A stretch of DNA of 64,000 nt from Phycisphaerales bacterium UBA1845 (lineage in GTDB: Bacteria > Planctomycetota > Phycisphaerae > UBA1845), in NCBI GenBank assembly GCA_002338715.1, contig DDIR01000105.1, forward strand, positions 24,976-88,975, written 5' to 3'. Under the pieces are notes generated by a model that did not search any database, had not been told where the DNA came from, and worked only from the letters and a program-made list of their open reading frames with translations. Below are positions 24,978 through 32,249 of this stretch, in pieces. How positions within the stretch are numbered: position 1 is the stretch's first letter; the number at the start of each line of letters is the position of its first letter. The position numbers and the translations under genes are program-made.

Positions 24978-25550
24978 ATGGCCCACAAGACGATGCTCAA
25001 ACATGCGAGTCGCCCGGAACCGATTTGCGTTTCGACCGAAACGATTGGCGACCGTTCGTCGCGCGAGTATCGCGTGACCGTCGGCGACCGGACACTCGAA
25101 GCCGAGATCGAAATCGCGCCCGATGGTTCGGGGCGGATGCGCTTGGCCGGCAAGGTCGTGCGGTTCTTCGGCAGTCGGCGAGGAGATGACATTCAGGTCT
25201 GGTATGGCGGGCGCGTGTACGATTTCAAAATCGCCGATACGAGGCAGTCGGCTGGCGCGGTGAAGCGGTCGGCGATGCTGCCGGAACTGACGGCACCGAT
25301 GCCCGGTACGATTTTGCGGATTCTGGTAGGCGATGGCGATGAACTGGTTGCCCGTCAGCCGCTCATCATCATGGAATCGATGAAGATGGAGATGACGATT
25401 TCAGCGCCGGCAGCTGGTCGGGTGAAGGAAATCACTTGCGCCGAAGGGGAACTCGTCGAGATGGGGGCGCTGCTGGTTCGTTTGCAAGTCAGCGAGGACG
25501 ACGACGCAGGTGATGAAGAGGCGGGTGAAAACGAGGCGCAAAATGCCTGA
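24978..25550 (+). CDS. Biotin carboxyl carrier subunit with BT-like domain
   Basis: A 190-residue protein. The N-terminal half (about 20-95) resembles the BT domain of acyl-CoA carboxylase alpha subunits; the C-terminal half is a biotinyl domain with TAPMPGTILRILVGDGD and the biotinylation site ESMKMEM (the Lys at about residue 138). It ends in an acidic tail. It is in the same reading frame as the biotin carboxylase, with one TAG and 45 bases between that stop and this ATG; AGGAAG upstream is the probable ribosome-binding site. Its stop overlaps the start of the HMG-CoA lyase gene by 8 bases. Confidence 0.87.
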   Translation: MAHKTMLKHASRPEPICVSTETIGDRSSREYRVTVGDRTLEAEIEIAPDGSGRMRLAGKVVRFFGSRRGDDIQVWYGGRVYDFKIADTRQSAGAVKRSAMLPELTAPMPGTILRILVGDGDELVARQPLIIMESMKMEMTISAPAAGRVKEITCAEGELVEMGALLVRLQVSEDDDAGDEEAGENEAQNA

Positions 25551-26457
25551 CTTGCTTCCCAAGAAAGTGCGGATCGTCGAAGTGGGTCCGCGCGACGGTT
25601 TGCAAAACGAAGCGCAGGTCATCGCGGCTGATCATAAGGTCGCGTTTATCCAAAAACTCATCCAAGCCGGGCATCAGGACATCGAAGTTTCATCGTTCGT
25701 TCATCCCAAAGCTGTCCCGCAGTTGGCCGACGCTTCCGACGTGATTGCGAACCTGCCGGGTTTTGACGGCGGGCGCTACAGCGCGCTGGTTCCCAACGAG
25801 CGCGGACTTGATCGGGCGATCGACTGCGGCATCAAACGCATCGCCGTGTTCACGGCTGCCTCCGAAACATTCTGCCAGAAGAACATCGGGATGAGTCGGG
25901 CCGATTCGCTGTCGGTTTTCGAGAAAATTTGCAAGCGGGCAAAGGATGCGGGTCTGTCCGTTCGCGGATACGTGTCGACGTGTTTCGTTTGTCCGTACGA
26001 GGGCGAGGTAGGTGAAGCCGTTGTTGCGGAGACGACGCAGGCGCTGCTACAAATGGGCGTTGATGAAGTTTCGGTGAGTGACACGATTGGTGCGGCTTGC
26101 CCGAATGATGTGGATCGCGTGTTGTCGTGCGTGTTGGAATCATCGCCGCTGGATGCGATTGCGCTGCATTTTCACGATACCTATGGCACGGCGCTGGCGA
26201 ATGTGTGCGCAGGGTTGAGGCTTGGGGTCGCGACCTTTGACGCTTCGTCGGGCGGGCTGGGTGGTTGCCCATTTGCACCGGGGGCGACGGGAAATCTAGC
26301 CACCGAGGACTTGGTTTATCTGCTCGATCGGATGGGCATCGCGTCGGGAGTCGATCTGGAGCGGCAGGCTGAGGCGTCACGATTTATCGCCGGAGTCCTG
26401 GGTCGACCTCTGCCGAGTCGGCAACTTCAGCGGCTGAATGCGGCGTGTGATCGCTGA
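25543..26457 (+). CDS. Hydroxymethylglutaryl-CoA lyase
   Basis: A 304-residue TIM-barrel lyase that splits HMG-CoA to acetoacetate and acetyl-CoA, the last step of leucine degradation. Motifs: VRIVEVGPRDGLQNE at the N-terminus (catalytic Arg-Asp), EVSSFVHPKAVPQLAD, the metal-binding HFHDTYGTALAN and GGCPFAPGATGN containing the signature Cys (GGCPFA). The family is very close in pattern to bacterial MvaB. The ATG overlaps the end of the carrier gene, so the three genes are one operon. No carboxyltransferase (MccB) or isovaleryl-CoA dehydrogenase gene is in the window. Confidence 0.92.
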   Translation: MPDLLPKKVRIVEVGPRDGLQNEAQVIAADHKVAFIQKLIQAGHQDIEVSSFVHPKAVPQLADASDVIANLPGFDGGRYSALVPNERGLDRAIDCGIKRIAVFTAASETFCQKNIGMSRADSLSVFEKICKRAKDAGLSVRGYVSTCFVCPYEGEVGEAVVAETTQALLQMGVDEVSVSDTIGAACPNDVDRVLSCVLESSPLDAIALHFHDTYGTALANVCAGLRLGVATFDASSGGLGGCPFAPGATGNLATEDLVYLLDRMGIASGVDLERQAEASRFIAGVLGRPLPSRQLQRLNAACDR

Positions 26458-26515
26458 TTCCGCAAAACGTGGCGATTCGCCCCAACTCTGATAAAGTCTC
26501 GTAGCACGAAGAGAA

Positions 26516-26624
26516 GGTGCCCCGCCCTTTCAGGGTGGGGGACGGATGCATGTGCGTGGGGTGGTTGAGATTGATCACCGCAATTGGGGTTTGTCAGTCC
26601 CCCAGCCTGGAAGGCTGGGGCACC
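26516..26624. repeat. Composite inverted repeat with GGTGCCCC/GGGGCACC ends
   Basis: Left unit 26516-26543 and right unit 26597-26624 each form their own hairpin (CCGCCCTTTCAGGGTGGGG and CCCCAGCCTGGAAGGCTGGGG), and their outer 8 bases are complementary. The whole element fills the gap before ribBA. Confidence 0.75.
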
Positions 26625-26661
26625 CGCGTTTTCTATCAAATCGTTTTAATTGGACCGCGTC

Positions 26662-27906
26662 ATGAGCAACACTTGCAGCAACATCGAACAGGCTTTTGAA
26701 GACTTACGCGCCGGCAAGATGATCATCCTTGTCGACGACGAAGATCGTGAGAACGAAGGCGATCTGGTGATGGCGGCTGAGATGATCACGCCCGAAGCCG
26801 TCAACTTCATGTTGAAAGAAGCGCGCGGCGTGCTTTGCATTCCCATGACGCGGGAACGATGCGAAGCATTGAATCTGCACAAGCAGACTTCGGAAAACAC
26901 GGCGCGGTTTGGGACGGCATTTACGGTGACGGTCGATGCCCATTCGCGTTTCGGCGTGACGACTGGCGTGTCGGCTACCGATCGTTGCAAGACGATTGAA
27001 GTGGCGTGCGCCGAGGACACCAAACCGAGCGACCTGGCTCGGCCCGGGCATGTCAATCCGTTGATGGCCTCCGATGGCGGCGTGTTGGTGCGTGCGGGGC
27101 AGACCGAAGGTGCGGTCGATTTGTGCAAGCTGGCCGGCTTGAAACCGATCGGCGTGCTGATCGAGATCATGAACGAAGACGGAACGATGGCCCGCCGCCC
27201 GGCGCTGGAAGTCTTTGCGAAAAAGCACGGGCTCAACATCTACTCGGTCGCTCAGATTGTCGAATACCGCCAGCAGCGCGAACAGTTCGTGCAGCGCGGT
27301 GAGGTGATCAAACTGCCAACGCGACACGGTGAATTCACCCTGATCGAATACTGCACGCCGGTCGATCGCGAGCCACACTTGGCGCTTTGTTGCGGCGGGA
27401 TTGGGCCGGTCGGACCCGAAGGCGTTGCGGTTCCTCAACAGGACCCGGTGCTGGTGCGCGTCGAGTCGGAGTGTATGACCGGGCACGTTTTTGGCAGCCA
27501 GCGGTGCGATTGTGGCAGCCAACTGGATCGGGCGATGGCGCTGATTCAAAAAGAAGGCAAGGGCGTGCTGATCTATCTGCGGCAGGAAGGGCGGAGCATC
27601 GGTCTGCACAATAAACTGCGGGCCTACAGCCTGCAGGATGGCGGGCTCGATACGGTGGAAGCGAACGAGAAGTTGGGCTTGCCAGCCGACCGGCGCGACT
27701 ATGGCGTCGGTGCGCAGATTTGCCGCGATCTTGGGCTGCAGCGCTTGCGCATTTTGACCAACAATCCGAAGAAGGTGAACCGGTTGGCGGTGTATGGGAT
27801 TGAGATTGTGGAGCAACTGCCGATTGAGATTCCACCCAACGATTACAACCGCAATTACCTGTCGACAAAAAAGCAGAAAATGGGGCACACGCTTGATCAG
27901 GTATAG
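26662..27906 (+). CDS. ribBA: Bifunctional 3,4-dihydroxy-2-butanone-4-phosphate synthase / GTP cyclohydrolase II
   Basis: A 414-residue fusion that makes two riboflavin precursors. The RibB half (about 1-205) has MIILVDDEDRENEGDLVMAA, the catalytic acidic cluster and RPGHVNPLMA. The RibA half (about 210-405) has the zinc ligands in GHVFGSQRCDCGSQLDRAM, then IYLRQEGRSIGLHNKLRAY and DRRDYGVGAQI. Both sets of key residues are present, so both activities are expected. ATG at 26662 is used; a TTG four codons upstream is also in frame. I saw no FMN riboswitch in the leader. The neighbouring operons are not riboflavin genes. Confidence 0.95.
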   Translation: MSNTCSNIEQAFEDLRAGKMIILVDDEDRENEGDLVMAAEMITPEAVNFMLKEARGVLCIPMTRERCEALNLHKQTSENTARFGTAFTVTVDAHSRFGVTTGVSATDRCKTIEVACAEDTKPSDLARPGHVNPLMASDGGVLVRAGQTEGAVDLCKLAGLKPIGVLIEIMNEDGTMARRPALEVFAKKHGLNIYSVAQIVEYRQQREQFVQRGEVIKLPTRHGEFTLIEYCTPVDREPHLALCCGGIGPVGPEGVAVPQQDPVLVRVESECMTGHVFGSQRCDCGSQLDRAMALIQKEGKGVLIYLRQEGRSIGLHNKLRAYSLQDGGLDTVEANEKLGLPADRRDYGVGAQICRDLGLQRLRILTNNPKKVNRLAVYGIEIVEQLPIEIPPNDYNRNYLSTKKQKMGHTLDQV

Positions 27907-27945
27907 CAGCAAATCAAACAGGATTGGCTTGTGAACGCAGAATTC

Positions 27946-27974
27946 TTGACAGGTTTGTAATAATTGAATAACCA
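27946..27974 (+). promoter_or_regulatory. Possible promoter for the small secreted-protein gene
   Basis: TTGACA at 27946-27951, 17 bases, then TAACCA at 27969-27974, in an unusually A/T-rich stretch about 90 bases upstream of 28063. The -10 match is weak. Confidence 0.3.
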
Positions 27975-28062
27975 ATTCGCATAACAGGGGGACGATGCAG
28001 CCGAGGGGATGCGGTTTGTATCGGGCATTGAAATCACGAATCAAACTTCAAGAGGTATATTC

Positions 28063-28251
28063 ATGTTTCAGAAACGACGCACACGTATCTGCGCTTTTGT
28101 GGTTGCAACCATGACGATCTTTGGCCTTCCCCGAATTCTGCTCGCCCATCCCGGGCACAACGCCTTGACCGGGTTGGTGGCTGACGCGCTGCTCTTTTCG
28201 GCAGGCGGCTGCGACGATTCTACGAACACGCAAAACGTAGATGCCGAGTAG
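28063..28251 (+). CDS. Small exported protein with HPGH motif
   Basis: A 62-residue product with a basic N-terminus and signal-like hydrophobic segment (FQKRRTRICAFVVATMTIFG...), then AHPGHNALTGLVADALLFSAGGCDDS. AGAGG lies 7 bases before the ATG at 28063. The HPGH motif after the signal may bind metal, as in some nickel- or copper-related periplasmic proteins, but this is a weak guess. It is followed 70 bases later by another secreted-protein gene and may be in the same operon. Confidence 0.5.
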   Translation: MFQKRRTRICAFVVATMTIFGLPRILLAHPGHNALTGLVADALLFSAGGCDDSTNTQNVDAE

Positions 28252-28320
28252 TCAACTCGGTCTCAATCAGATCAATTCAAACTTGAACTCTAGACGACGT
28301 AATTTGCGCGGAGGCCTACG

Positions 28321-28962
28321 GTGCATCAAAACAGAATTCATTGGGGCAAGGTGTTGGTGTTGGCTGGCTTGCTCACCGGCGGGGTGCAGGTTCAGGCATC
28401 GGAGATCGATTTTGAAGTCGGCTTGAGTGATACGGACACACCAGTGCTGACGTTAATTCGACCGTCGGAGGTGGATGAGCCTTACGTGCTCGCGCGGTTG
28501 GCTGAAGGCGAGTTCGAAGGCTATTACATGAACATCGAGCCGGGATGGGATGGGTTGGCCGTCGCTCGCCCGGAATCGAATGTCAACGCCCTCGATGAAA
28601 CCGTCGAAGTCGCGTTGGAGCGGATCAGCTTTGATGCGTCGTTCAAGCTCTATGACATTGACGGAAATGAAATCCTCACGTCAGACGGCGACACCCGGGT
28701 CTTTGTCGGTGAGCCGGAGACCGACGAGTTCATCTGGCACGAGCATTTGCTTTTCGGCGTTGATCCGGGTTCAGACACTTCGCAAACCTATTCAGCCACA
28801 TTTCGTTTCGTTGACTCCAATGGTGTTTACGGGGATTCCGAACCCTTTACGCTGACGTTCAAACCCATCGAACCGCAGTCGTGTGGCGGTGGTGGTTGCG
28901 GTGCGATCGGCATGGTTGGCATGATTCTGACGCTGGTCGGATTGACACGATTTCGCCGCTAG
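28321..28962 (+). CDS. Secreted protein with GGGGC-type C-terminal sorting signal
   Basis: A 213-residue protein with a GTG start and an N-terminal signal peptide (about residues 1-26). The middle is mostly beta, with no family I recognise. The last 27 residues are CGGGGCGAIGMVGM, a hydrophobic stretch and RFRR, a tripartite C-terminal sorting signal (Cys/Gly motif, membrane helix, basic end) like the MYXO-CTERM/GlyGly-CTERM class processed by rhombosortase- or exosortase-like peptidases. The likely fate is surface anchoring after cleavage near the Gly/Cys motif. It differs from the PEP-CTERM protein at 36913-37581. Confidence 0.65.
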   Translation: MHQNRIHWGKVLVLAGLLTGGVQVQASEIDFEVGLSDTDTPVLTLIRPSEVDEPYVLARLAEGEFEGYYMNIEPGWDGLAVARPESNVNALDETVEVALERISFDASFKLYDIDGNEILTSDGDTRVFVGEPETDEFIWHEHLLFGVDPGSDTSQTYSATFRFVDSNGVYGDSEPFTLTFKPIEPQSCGGGGCGAIGMVGMILTLVGLTRFRR

Positions 28963-29037
28963 GTGAATTCCCCTGAACAGCCCGAGGTACAGCAAAACGT
29001 CCTATATTTGCAGCACGAAAATCAAGATTTGAAACGC

Positions 29038-29077
29038 GAATCGCGTCCCGTAAAGCTTGCTTTACCGGACGCGATTC
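29038..29077. terminator. Strong hairpin after the sorting-signal protein gene
   Basis: Arms 29038-29056 and 29059-29077 pair over 19 bases with one mismatch and a two-base loop (GAATCGCGTCC...GGACGCGATTC). It lies 75 bases after the stop at 28962 and could end that transcript, but no T-run follows, so it may be an attenuating or protective hairpin or a repeat instead. Confidence 0.5.
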
Positions 29078-29195
29078 CTGTTTGGGCGGAGCAGCAGTCA
29101 TATCCCAAGCCGCCTTCATCCGTCGTCGATGCATTACTAGACGCTGGTGCGATGTTATCTGTCACTCGACCGGTTCGCGCAGACGTCGGCACTTG

Positions 29196-31247
29196 ATGAA
29201 CGGAGCATGGTCTCAAGTGATTCGTATCAGTAGACGGATGACGTTCGCGGCGATCGGGATGTTGATCGTCGCCGCAGTTTGCGCCCTGACCAGTGCGAAG
29301 CGCGATCACGCGTTCGTGATGCAACTTTACGAACAGTGGATGCCGGTGTTTCTATACACAGTCGCCGGTATGCTGGCTGTGATTGCGGGTGGCGTCTTCG
29401 CAACCGGGCGACTTTGGTTGCAGGAATCGGCGCGGTTGAAAGAAGCGGTTCGCGAAGCCAAGTCGCACGACACACAGATTGAACCTGCGCAGTTCCGCGT
29501 CAAAGAGATTCGCCTTTGCGCCGACGTGATCGCCAGCACGTTGGCCACCATGCGACACGAGCACAAGCAGATGAGCGACGTCGCATCTCGCGATCCGTTG
29601 ACCGGATTGCCCAACCGACGGGCGTTCATGCAAACGTTGACGCGCGAAGCCGCCGTCGCGGCCAGAACAGGCTGGCCGTTGTCGCTGATGATGATCGACC
29701 TTGATCACTTCAAGAAACTCAACGACACCTACGGGCACCAAGCCGGTGACTTTGTGTTGAAGCGCGCGTCGCGGAGGATGGCCAGCCAGCTTCGACGAAC
29801 CGACGAAGTGGCGCGGTACGGCGGTGAAGAGTTCGTGGTCATCCTTCCCAACACGCGCATCGAGCAGGCCCGCGAGGTGGCTGAGCAGTTGTGCAATGCC
29901 CTCCGCTGCGATCCGTTGATCTTCGAAGGGCAGTCGATCAGTGTGACGGCCAGCATCGGCGTTTCGGAAGTACAGGAGAACAAGGTCGATGATGCGACCG
30001 AATTGATCCGCATCGCGGATGAAGCGCTTTACAAAGCCAAGTCCGAAGGGCGCGATCGCGTCATGCTGGCAGAAGCCGGCAAGGGCAGCGACGGTGAACT
30101 TTCAAAGATCATGTCCTCACTGAAAGTGGAAGCCAAACCGGCGACGCTTGATGCCGTTGATCGTGACGCCATGGCGTTGATGGGCTCGACATTCTCGATT
30201 CTGCAACTCATTCCGGACCGCCATCGGGTGGCCCAGGATATTGTCGAGCAAGTGCTGGCGGTCCTTGGTGGAGACCGTGCCTCGATTCACGTGTTGGATC
30301 ATGCAACGCGTGGGCTGAAATGTCTGGCCGACGTGCGCCTTGGTGATGAGGAACTCGTTTTGCCTGAAGCGAGCTTGATGCGCTGGTTTGAGGACCAACA
30401 GCAATCGATCGGGTCGAATCACTCATCGGTCGTGGATGTGACCATGGAACCGATCGGGCCAGAAGGTCGATCGCGGCCCGTGGTGCGAGTGCCGCTTCAG
30501 GCTTCCGGTGAGTTCCTGGGTGTCGTGGAAGTTGTACCCCAAGGCGGCGAGCCGACATTGACGCAGCGACAGCAATCGGTCCTGGTGGCGCTCAGTGCGA
30601 TTGGGTGTACGGCCCTTCGAAATTGCGATCGTCATCAGGCCCTTCAAATTCGATGGGTGCGCCTGATCGAGGCACTGAGCAATACGATTCACTCCATTCA
30701 CCCATACATGCGTGACCATGCCGAACGGGTCAGCGCACTGTCTGTCAAGATTGCCCGCGAACTGGGTCAGACCAACGACGAGGAATTGCAGCAGATTCAG
30801 TTGGCGGGCTTGCTGCACGACATTGGAAAAATCGGATTGCCCCGATCACTGTTCGAGAAGCGTGGACGTTTGCGGGCTGGTGAACGACGCAAGATCGAAG
30901 AGCATTGCACGATCGGCGAAAGCATCTTGTGCAGGGTCTCGGGCATGGAGTATCTGGCCAAGGTCGTGCGACACCATCACGAACACTTCGACGGCGGCGG
31001 ATATCCCGACGGGCTCGCGGGCGATGAAATTCCGCTGGAATCGCGGATCATCGCGGTGGCGGATGCGTGCGATGCCATGCGGTCCAAACGCCCGTACCGC
31101 GAAGGACTCAAGGAAGAGGAACTTCGCAATCGGTTGCGGCAGGCTTCGGGCACGCAGTTTGACCCGGCTGTCGTCTCCGCATACCTGACGATGGGCAAGG
31201 GGACCGAAATCCAGGCGGAGACGCCCCGGCAACTCTCGTCCGCGTGA
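29196..31247 (+). CDS. GGDEF-GAF-HD-GYP cyclic-di-GMP signalling protein
   Basis: A 683-residue inner-membrane protein with two N-terminal helices (about 12-32 and 48-68). The GGDEF domain (about 120-295) has an intact active site RYGGEEF near 205-211 and the inhibitory RxxD site (RRTD) five residues before it. A GAF domain follows at about 330-480. The C-terminal HD-GYP domain (about 495-665) has the metal-binding LLHDIGKIGLP and HHHEHFDGGGYPDGLAGD. It therefore probably makes c-di-GMP with one end and degrades it with the other. The start is the ATG at 29196; a longer start runs into the hairpin region. Isolated gene, no obvious partner. Confidence 0.92.
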   Translation: MNGAWSQVIRISRRMTFAAIGMLIVAAVCALTSAKRDHAFVMQLYEQWMPVFLYTVAGMLAVIAGGVFATGRLWLQESARLKEAVREAKSHDTQIEPAQFRVKEIRLCADVIASTLATMRHEHKQMSDVASRDPLTGLPNRRAFMQTLTREAAVAARTGWPLSLMMIDLDHFKKLNDTYGHQAGDFVLKRASRRMASQLRRTDEVARYGGEEFVVILPNTRIEQAREVAEQLCNALRCDPLIFEGQSISVTASIGVSEVQENKVDDATELIRIADEALYKAKSEGRDRVMLAEAGKGSDGELSKIMSSLKVEAKPATLDAVDRDAMALMGSTFSILQLIPDRHRVAQDIVEQVLAVLGGDRASIHVLDHATRGLKCLADVRLGDEELVLPEASLMRWFEDQQQSIGSNHSSVVDVTMEPIGPEGRSRPVVRVPLQASGEFLGVVEVVPQGGEPTLTQRQQSVLVALSAIGCTALRNCDRHQALQIRWVRLIEALSNTIHSIHPYMRDHAERVSALSVKIARELGQTNDEELQQIQLAGLLHDIGKIGLPRSLFEKRGRLRAGERRKIEEHCTIGESILCRVSGMEYLAKVVRHHHEHFDGGGYPDGLAGDEIPLESRIIAVADACDAMRSKRPYREGLKEEELRNRLRQASGTQFDPAVVSAYLTMGKGTEIQAETPRQLSSA

Positions 31248-31308
31248 TCAGAACTCAGGCGATGCTTGCGATTCAATTCCACGCCAATAGCGTCCGATGC
31301 AATTCGCT

Positions 31309-31337
31309 TTGACACCCCCGCGTGGATCAGCTATGTA
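31309..31337 (+). promoter_or_regulatory. Candidate sigma70 promoter for kdsB
   Basis: TTGACA at 31309-31314, a 17-base spacer and TATGTA at 31332-31337. It is 50 bases upstream of the kdsB start. Confidence 0.4.
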
Positions 31338-31387
31338 TTGTCCGTGCAGCAAAGATATTTGATCATCTCTGGGTGGAGGGATGAGCG

Positions 31388-32155
31388 ATGAACGCCATTG
31401 CGGTCATCCCCGCTCGCTTTGCCTCCACACGATTTCCCGGGAAACCTCTCGCCAATCAGACCGGAAAGTACCTGATTCAACACGTTTATGAACGTGCGTC
31501 GCAGTGTTCGCGCGTGGATCGGGTGGTGGTCGCGACCGACGACGAGCGGATTCGTGATGCGGTTGAATCGTTCGGCGGTGAGGTGGTGATGACCCGGGCT
31601 GACCATCCGACCGGGACGGACCGGGTGGCGGAGGTGTCGGCTAAGATCGCATCCGATCTGGTGGTCAATGTGCAGGGTGATGAGCCCGAGATCGATCCTG
31701 TACACATCGACATGCTCGTTGAGGGTTTGCAATCCGACGGTGAATCGACAATCGCGACGCTGGCGTGTCCGTTTGCCGTGCTGGACGGTGCGGACCCGCG
31801 CGATCCCAATACCGTCAAGGTCGTGATCGATGGGTTCGGGCGGGCGATCTACTTCAGCCGCGCGATGATTCCTTATCCGCGCGGCTATGAAACCAAAGGG
31901 ACCGCCCACCAATCGGCGCCGTACCTGCTTCATCTCGGCGTGTATGCTTATCGTTCGGGGTTTCTGAAAGAAGTCCAAACGCTGCCGCCGACGCCGTTGG
32001 AGCGGACTGAAATGCTGGAGCAGCTGCGCTGGATCGAACACGGATATCGCATCGCGGTACGTTTGGTGGACCGAGCCGCGATCGGCATCGACACGCCCGA
32101 AGACTATCAGGCGTTTGTCGACCGCAATGGTGCCGGCGACCCGGCGAATCCGTAA
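31388..32155 (+). CDS. kdsB: 3-deoxy-manno-octulosonate cytidylyltransferase
   Basis: A 255-residue nucleotidyltransferase that activates KDO with CTP for lipopolysaccharide assembly. The N-terminal IPARFASTRFPGKPLA is the CTP-binding signature. VVVATDDERI, NVQGDEPEI (metal-binding Asp) and the late HLGVYAYRSGFL...PLERTEMLEQLRWIE match the family closely over its full length. GGAGGGATGAGCG before the ATG gives a good SD. Its presence implies an LPS-type outer membrane. pyrG, which makes the CTP it uses, follows about 95 bases downstream. Confidence 0.95.
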   Translation: MNAIAVIPARFASTRFPGKPLANQTGKYLIQHVYERASQCSRVDRVVVATDDERIRDAVESFGGEVVMTRADHPTGTDRVAEVSAKIASDLVVNVQGDEPEIDPVHIDMLVEGLQSDGESTIATLACPFAVLDGADPRDPNTVKVVIDGFGRAIYFSRAMIPYPRGYETKGTAHQSAPYLLHLGVYAYRSGFLKEVQTLPPTPLERTEMLEQLRWIEHGYRIAVRLVDRAAIGIDTPEDYQAFVDRNGAGDPANP

Positions 32156-32182
32156 CCCCAAAAATGATCGACGCGGGATCGG

Positions 32183-32208
32183 TCGTTTTGCAAATTCGTT
32201 TTGCAAAT
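32183..32208. repeat. Two tandem copies of a 13-base unit before pyrG
   Basis: TCGTTTTGCAAAT occurs twice back to back (32183-32195 and 32196-32208). Each copy contains the palindrome TTTGCAAA, giving two dyads 13 bases apart, just upstream of pyrG. Possible regulator-binding sites. Confidence 0.6.
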
Positions 32209-32249
32209 TGTTGTGAGCGTGCAAAGAACCTGTTGCAGTGGTGGACCCC

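Noticed and set aside
24930..24978. Frameshift or sequencing error between biotin carboxylase and carrier
   Set aside because: Both are in the same frame, so no frameshift is needed; a separate SD and ATG make two genes the simpler reading.
26704..28044. 446-codon minus-strand frame opposite ribBA
   Set aside because: Mirror of the ribBA coding sequence in high-GC DNA; no motif, no SD, and ribBA is complete on the other strand.
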